Assembly (NCBI GenBank): GCA_964393795.1 | Contig: CAYMWA010000146.1 | Location: 1-9,180 of the forward strand | Source: Chryseosolibacter sp964393795 | GTDB lineage: Bacteria; Bacteroidota; Bacteroidia; Cytophagales; Cyclobacteriaceae | Length of the DNA: 9,180 nucleotides | Reading direction: 5' to 3' | Program-made: the position numbers and the translations under genes | The notes under the pieces: generated by a model | The model's database searches: none | Told to the model about the DNA's origin: nothing | Seen by the model: the letters and a program-made list of their open reading frames with translations, nothing else | Shown: piece after piece, positions 7,581 to 9,180 of the stretch | How positions within the stretch are numbered: position 1 is the stretch's first letter | Layout of the letters: each line of letters begins with the position of its first letter

Positions 7581-7600
7581 GCTTGCGATGGGACGTAAGC
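7581..7600. repeat. Imperfect 7-bp inverted repeat after the deaminase gene
   Basis: Arms GCTTGCG (7581-7587) and CGTAAGC (7594-7600) surround a 6-nt loop. Six of seven positions pair perfectly; the seventh is a G-U wobble in a rightward transcript and an A-C mismatch in the leftward one. It lies about 30 bp past the deaminase stop, but no T-run follows on the leftward strand, so it is a poor intrinsic terminator. It could be an operator or have no role. Confidence 0.3.
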
Positions 7601-7628
7601 AATTGATGCGCCTCAGCAATTCCTGTCG

Positions 7629-8048
7629 TCAGTCGGTGTCTTCGATCTCAATGATTTCAGGTGGCGTTCCCCATCGGTGAATGGTGTCGGTCGACAGTAT
7701 GGGATACTGCCCGTGTACAGCGCCTATCTCACCGGCACGTTTTACATAGACGATGCGGTTGAGCTGATAATGCCGGATGGCGTAGGCGCATAAGATACAA
7801 GGCTCGACATTGGAGTAGAGCGTGGCGCCATTGCATGCGTCCGGTCCATGCCTTTCAATCGCATCGAGAATGGCGACGACCTCGGCATGACGGGTCACAT
7901 CGTTGCGTGAACGACTTTGTTCCGCACCCTCGCCGATGACCTTTCCGTCTTTGACGATCACGGCACCCACCCTGCTCTCGCCATTATCTGCCGCGATTTC
8001 AGCCAGACGAAAACATTGTTCCAGGAAAGGGCGATGTGTATTCATCAT
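7629..8048 (-). CDS. Nucleoside deaminase (cytidine/deoxycytidylate deaminase superfamily)
   Basis: Small zinc hydrolytic deaminase acting on a free base or nucleoside. Residues are numbered from a possible GTG at 8054 (141 residues). The zinc site is complete: HAE (56-58), giving the ligand H56 and the proton-shuttling E58, and PCILC (85-89), giving C86 and C89. Upstream lies the strand VGAVIVKDGKVIGEG (29-43). The layout resembles TadA and guanine deaminase. The C-terminus (about 110-141, GAVHGQYPILSTD) does not look like a TadA tRNA-binding tail, so a guanine or nucleoside deaminase is more likely than the essential tRNA editor; the substrate is uncertain. I prefer the ATG at 8048 (139 residues); ATG 8045 or GTG 8054 are possible. 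The upstream quinone oxidoreductase gene stops 12 nt before this ATG, so the two are probably cotranscribed, with no obvious shared pathway. Cytoplasmic. Confidence 0.92.
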   Translation of the reverse strand: MMNTHRPFLEQCFRLAEIAADNGESRVGAVIVKDGKVIGEGAEQSRSRNDVTRHAEVVAILDAIERHGPDACNGATLYSNVEPCILCAYAIRHYQLNRIVYVKRAGEIGAVHGQYPILSTDTIHRWGTPPEIIEIEDTD

Positions 8049-8060
8049 AAGCACTGTTGT

Positions 8061-9032
8061 TCAATCATTCGTTAACACAATTTTCCCGATGTGTTGGCTG
8101 CTTTCCATTAGGGCATGCGCCTCCGCAGCTTGTGACAATGGATAAGTCTTGAAAATGACTGCTTTGAATTTACCGGCGTCAATCAAAGGCCAGACGTTTG
8201 TTTCTACCGCTCTTGCCAGTGATGCCTTGAATTCCGCGTCGCGGATTCTCAGGGTACTACCGGTGATCGTGATTCGTCGGCGCATGATGTCGATGGGGTT
8301 CCAGACAATCTCGCCGCGGTTCATCGCGTTGATGAAAACCAGGCGGCCGTCATCTCTGAGTAACCGGAGGTTCTTTTGAATATAGTCTCCCCCAACCATG
8401 TCGAGCACCACGTCTACGCCTTCTGCCTTTAACACAGTTTCGAAGTCTGTTGTCTTATAATTTATACTTCGGTCGGCACCAAGTTCTAAACAGGCCTGGC
8501 ATTTTTCGTCACTTCCTGCGGTAATGGAAACTTTCGCACCGAGCGCTTTCGCCAGTTGAATGGCAGTGATGCCGATGCCGCTACTTCCGCCGTGCACAAG
8601 CAGGTGTTCGTTTTCTTTAAGTCCTCCTCGTTGAAACACATTATGCCATACGGTAAATACTGTTTCAGGCAACGACGCCGCCTGTGCAAAACTCCATCCG
8701 CGTGGCATTGGAAGGAGTGTCCCTGCCGAAGCTACTGCGTATTCTGCATAGCCTCCGCCACTGAGGAGCGCACAAACAGCATCACCGGGCTTCCACCGAT
8801 CAACACCTGCTCCGCATTCTTTAATAATGCCGGCTACTTCCAATCCGGGTATGTCGACGGGCGCGCCGGAAGGAGCGGGGTAATTGCCTTTCCTTTGCGA
8901 TATGTCGGGGCGGTTCACACCTGCCGCCTTCACGGCGATCAATACCTGGTCCCTTTCGGGCGACGGTGTTGGTCTGTCCTGCAGTTGGAGAACCTGCGGA
9001 TCACCCGGCGTTTGAATGACGACTGCTTTCAT
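8061..9032 (-). CDS. NAD(P)H:quinone oxidoreductase, zinc-free MDR superfamily (PIG3-like)
   Basis: Zinc-independent medium-chain dehydrogenase/reductase of 323 residues, typical for quinone oxidoreductases, predicted to reduce quinones or similar carbonyl compounds with NADPH. The N-terminal GroES-like domain includes AAGVNRPDISQRKGNYPAP (37-55) and GLEVAG (63-68), the PIG3/TP53I3-type signature where zinc-dependent alcohol dehydrogenases would have GHE; the structural-zinc cysteines are absent. The Rossmann domain has HGGSSGIG (147-154), then TAIQLAKALGAKV. AGSDEK (172-177) follows the second strand; the serine and lysine suggest NADPH preference. The C-terminus HIGKIVL is family-typical. 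The ATG at 9032 is the natural start, with no Shine-Dalgarno upstream. It heads the two-gene unit with the deaminase, which begins 12 nt after its stop. Probably a soluble detoxification or general redox enzyme. A link to the PoxB-like operon is not shown by sequence. Confidence 0.93.
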   Translation of the reverse strand: MKAVVIQTPGDPQVLQLQDRPTPSPERDQVLIAVKAAGVNRPDISQRKGNYPAPSGAPVDIPGLEVAGIIKECGAGVDRWKPGDAVCALLSGGGYAEYAVASAGTLLPMPRGWSFAQAASLPETVFTVWHNVFQRGGLKENEHLLVHGGSSGIGITAIQLAKALGAKVSITAGSDEKCQACLELGADRSINYKTTDFETVLKAEGVDVVLDMVGGDYIQKNLRLLRDDGRLVFINAMNRGEIVWNPIDIMRRRITITGSTLRIRDAEFKASLARAVETNVWPLIDAGKFKAVIFKTYPLSQAAEAHALMESSQHIGKIVLTND

Positions 9033-9050
9033 ATCCCAATATACAAGATA

Positions 9051-9074
9051 ATACCACAGTCTTGTCTTTGGTAT
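9051..9074. repeat. Inverted repeat ATACCA-N12-TGGTAT, operator-like
   Basis: Perfect 6-bp arms ATACCA (9051-9056) and TGGTAT (9069-9074) flank 12 bp, giving a 24-bp dyad between two divergent genes. It lies 19 bp upstream of the quinone oxidoreductase start and 33 bp left of the rightward -33 box, a place where a dimeric regulator could affect either gene. An overlapping dyad (9043-9065) shares the region. Short arms like these also arise by chance in A/T-rich spacers. Confidence 0.35.
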
Positions 9075-9106
9075 AGTGCAGCCGAAGCGGCAGCCCGATC
9101 CTTCGA

Positions 9107-9137
9107 TTTGTTTCGCCTCCGAATAGGGCTAAATTTG
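9107..9137 (+). promoter_or_regulatory. Bacteroidota-type sigma-A promoter (TTTG-N19-TAAATTTG)
   Basis: TTTG at 9107-9110, then 19 bp, then TAAATTTG at 9130-9137, matches both parts of the Bacteroidota consensus (-33 TTTG, -7 TAnnTTTG) at a usual spacing. Transcription would start at about 9141-9145, leaving a leader of roughly 20 nt before the ATG at 9165. The leader has no Shine-Dalgarno, as is normal in this phylum. It is the best promoter match I found in the window and supports both the phylum assignment and a rightward gene at the edge. Confidence 0.6.
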
Positions 9138-9164
9138 CAGGCTGTTATTATCCTTATTTTGAGC

Positions 9165-9180
9165 ATGGAAAAAGAAACTA
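9165..9180 (+). CDS. Probable start of a rightward gene, cut by the window edge
   Basis: An ATG at 9165 opens a frame reading MEKET before the sequence ends. The call rests on the promoter match about 30 bp upstream, the A/T-rich leader and an N-terminus rich in Lys and Glu, which is common for genuine starts. Five codons do not allow any function to be proposed. Confidence 0.45.

Larger units (their letters stand above)
7392..7628. other. Intergenic region upstream of the four-gene operon
   Basis: This 237-bp gap separates the deaminase stop from the start of the PoxB-like gene, both leftward. It should hold the promoter of the four-gene operon unless transcription reads through from the deaminase. 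It contains three GAAACAG 7-mers (annotated separately), an imperfect hairpin at 7581-7600, a weak inverted repeat AATTG/CAATT (7601-7605 and 7617-7621), and a 10-bp direct repeat AGGCGTGGAA (7424-7433 and 7523-7532). I found no good match to the Bacteroidota TTTG/TAnnTTTG promoter on the leftward strand and no strong intrinsic terminator. A 72-codon leftward reading frame at 7401-7619 has no recognisable protein character. Confidence 0.6.
9033..9164. other. Divergent intergenic region
   Basis: This stretch lies between the leftward quinone oxidoreductase gene and the probable rightward gene starting at 9165. It holds a strong rightward Bacteroidota-type promoter (9107-9137), an inverted repeat (9051-9074), a second inverted repeat ACAAGA/TCTTGT (9043-9048 and 9060-9065) and a short GC-rich hairpin (9081-9091). 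On the leftward strand the best -7 candidate is TATATTGG (complement of 9036-9043), one mismatch from TAnnTTTG, but no TTTG lies at the right distance, so no leftward promoter is called. Confidence 0.55.

Noticed and set aside
7401..7619. 72-codon leftward frame in the operon spacer, possible small protein
   Set aside because: It would fill the spacer, but it has no plausible domain, signal peptide or promoter, and its composition resembles random translation (many Phe, Arg, Cys and His).
7629..8048. Deaminase as the essential tRNA adenosine deaminase TadA
   Set aside because: The zinc site fits, but the C-terminal part does not look like the TadA tRNA-binding tail, so only the superfamily is supported.
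9081..9091. GCCG-AAG-CGGC hairpin in the divergent spacer
   Set aside because: A 4-bp stem with a 3-nt loop and no adjacent T-run is likely to be chance.
1..9180. Mobile element, phage, CRISPR or defence system
   Set aside because: I saw no transposase, integrase, terminal repeats, spaced repeat array or defence-type domain. Every long gene is a metabolic or redox protein.

Overview
The window most likely comes from a member of the Bacteroidota, at class level perhaps Cytophagia or Chitinophagia; that placement is inference. Three things point there. None of the starts I checked has a convincing Shine-Dalgarno sequence. The best promoter (9107-9137) matches the Bacteroidota pattern TTTG-N19-TAnnTTTG exactly. 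The cytochrome c domains at the left edge resemble, from memory, cytochromes common in that phylum. Base composition looks even throughout. I see no insertion sequence, integrase, CRISPR array, tRNA or rRNA.

Layout. Positions 3-908 (+) encode an exported, C-terminally anchored di-heme cytochrome c whose true start may lie left of the window. It converges, with only 2 bp between stop codons, on a leftward block of four coupled genes. In transcription order these are a PoxB-type thiamine-diphosphate flavoenzyme (7391-5613), a mandelate-racemase-group enolase-superfamily enzyme (5616-4498), a large FAD/Fe-S D-2-hydroxyacid dehydrogenase with a C-terminal membrane helix (4487 or 4520 to 1332), and a small PPC/DUF296 protein (1342-911). 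The junctions are an ATGA overlap, a 10-nt gap or 23-nt overlap depending on the start chosen, and an 11-nt overlap. The four genes therefore look like one translationally coupled operon. Upstream of it is a 237-bp gap with a spaced 7-mer repeat, then a second leftward pair: a PIG3-type quinone oxidoreductase (9032-8061) and a nucleoside deaminase (8048-7629). A rightward gene probably begins at 9165 and runs off the edge.

How the genes may work together. The operon holds the three enzyme classes of the classical mandelate pathway: a 2-hydroxyacid racemase-type enolase enzyme, a 2-hydroxyacid dehydrogenase, and a ThDP enzyme that decarboxylates 2-oxoacids. The latter two are different families from the textbook ones. 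A reasonable hypothesis is a 2-hydroxyacid oxidation route: racemise, oxidise with the D-specific FAD/Fe-S enzyme, then oxidatively decarboxylate, with both flavoenzymes passing electrons to the membrane. The substrate cannot be read from sequence. The role of the DUF296 protein is unknown. The main alternative, sugar-acid dehydration, has no aldolase or kinase in the window to support it.
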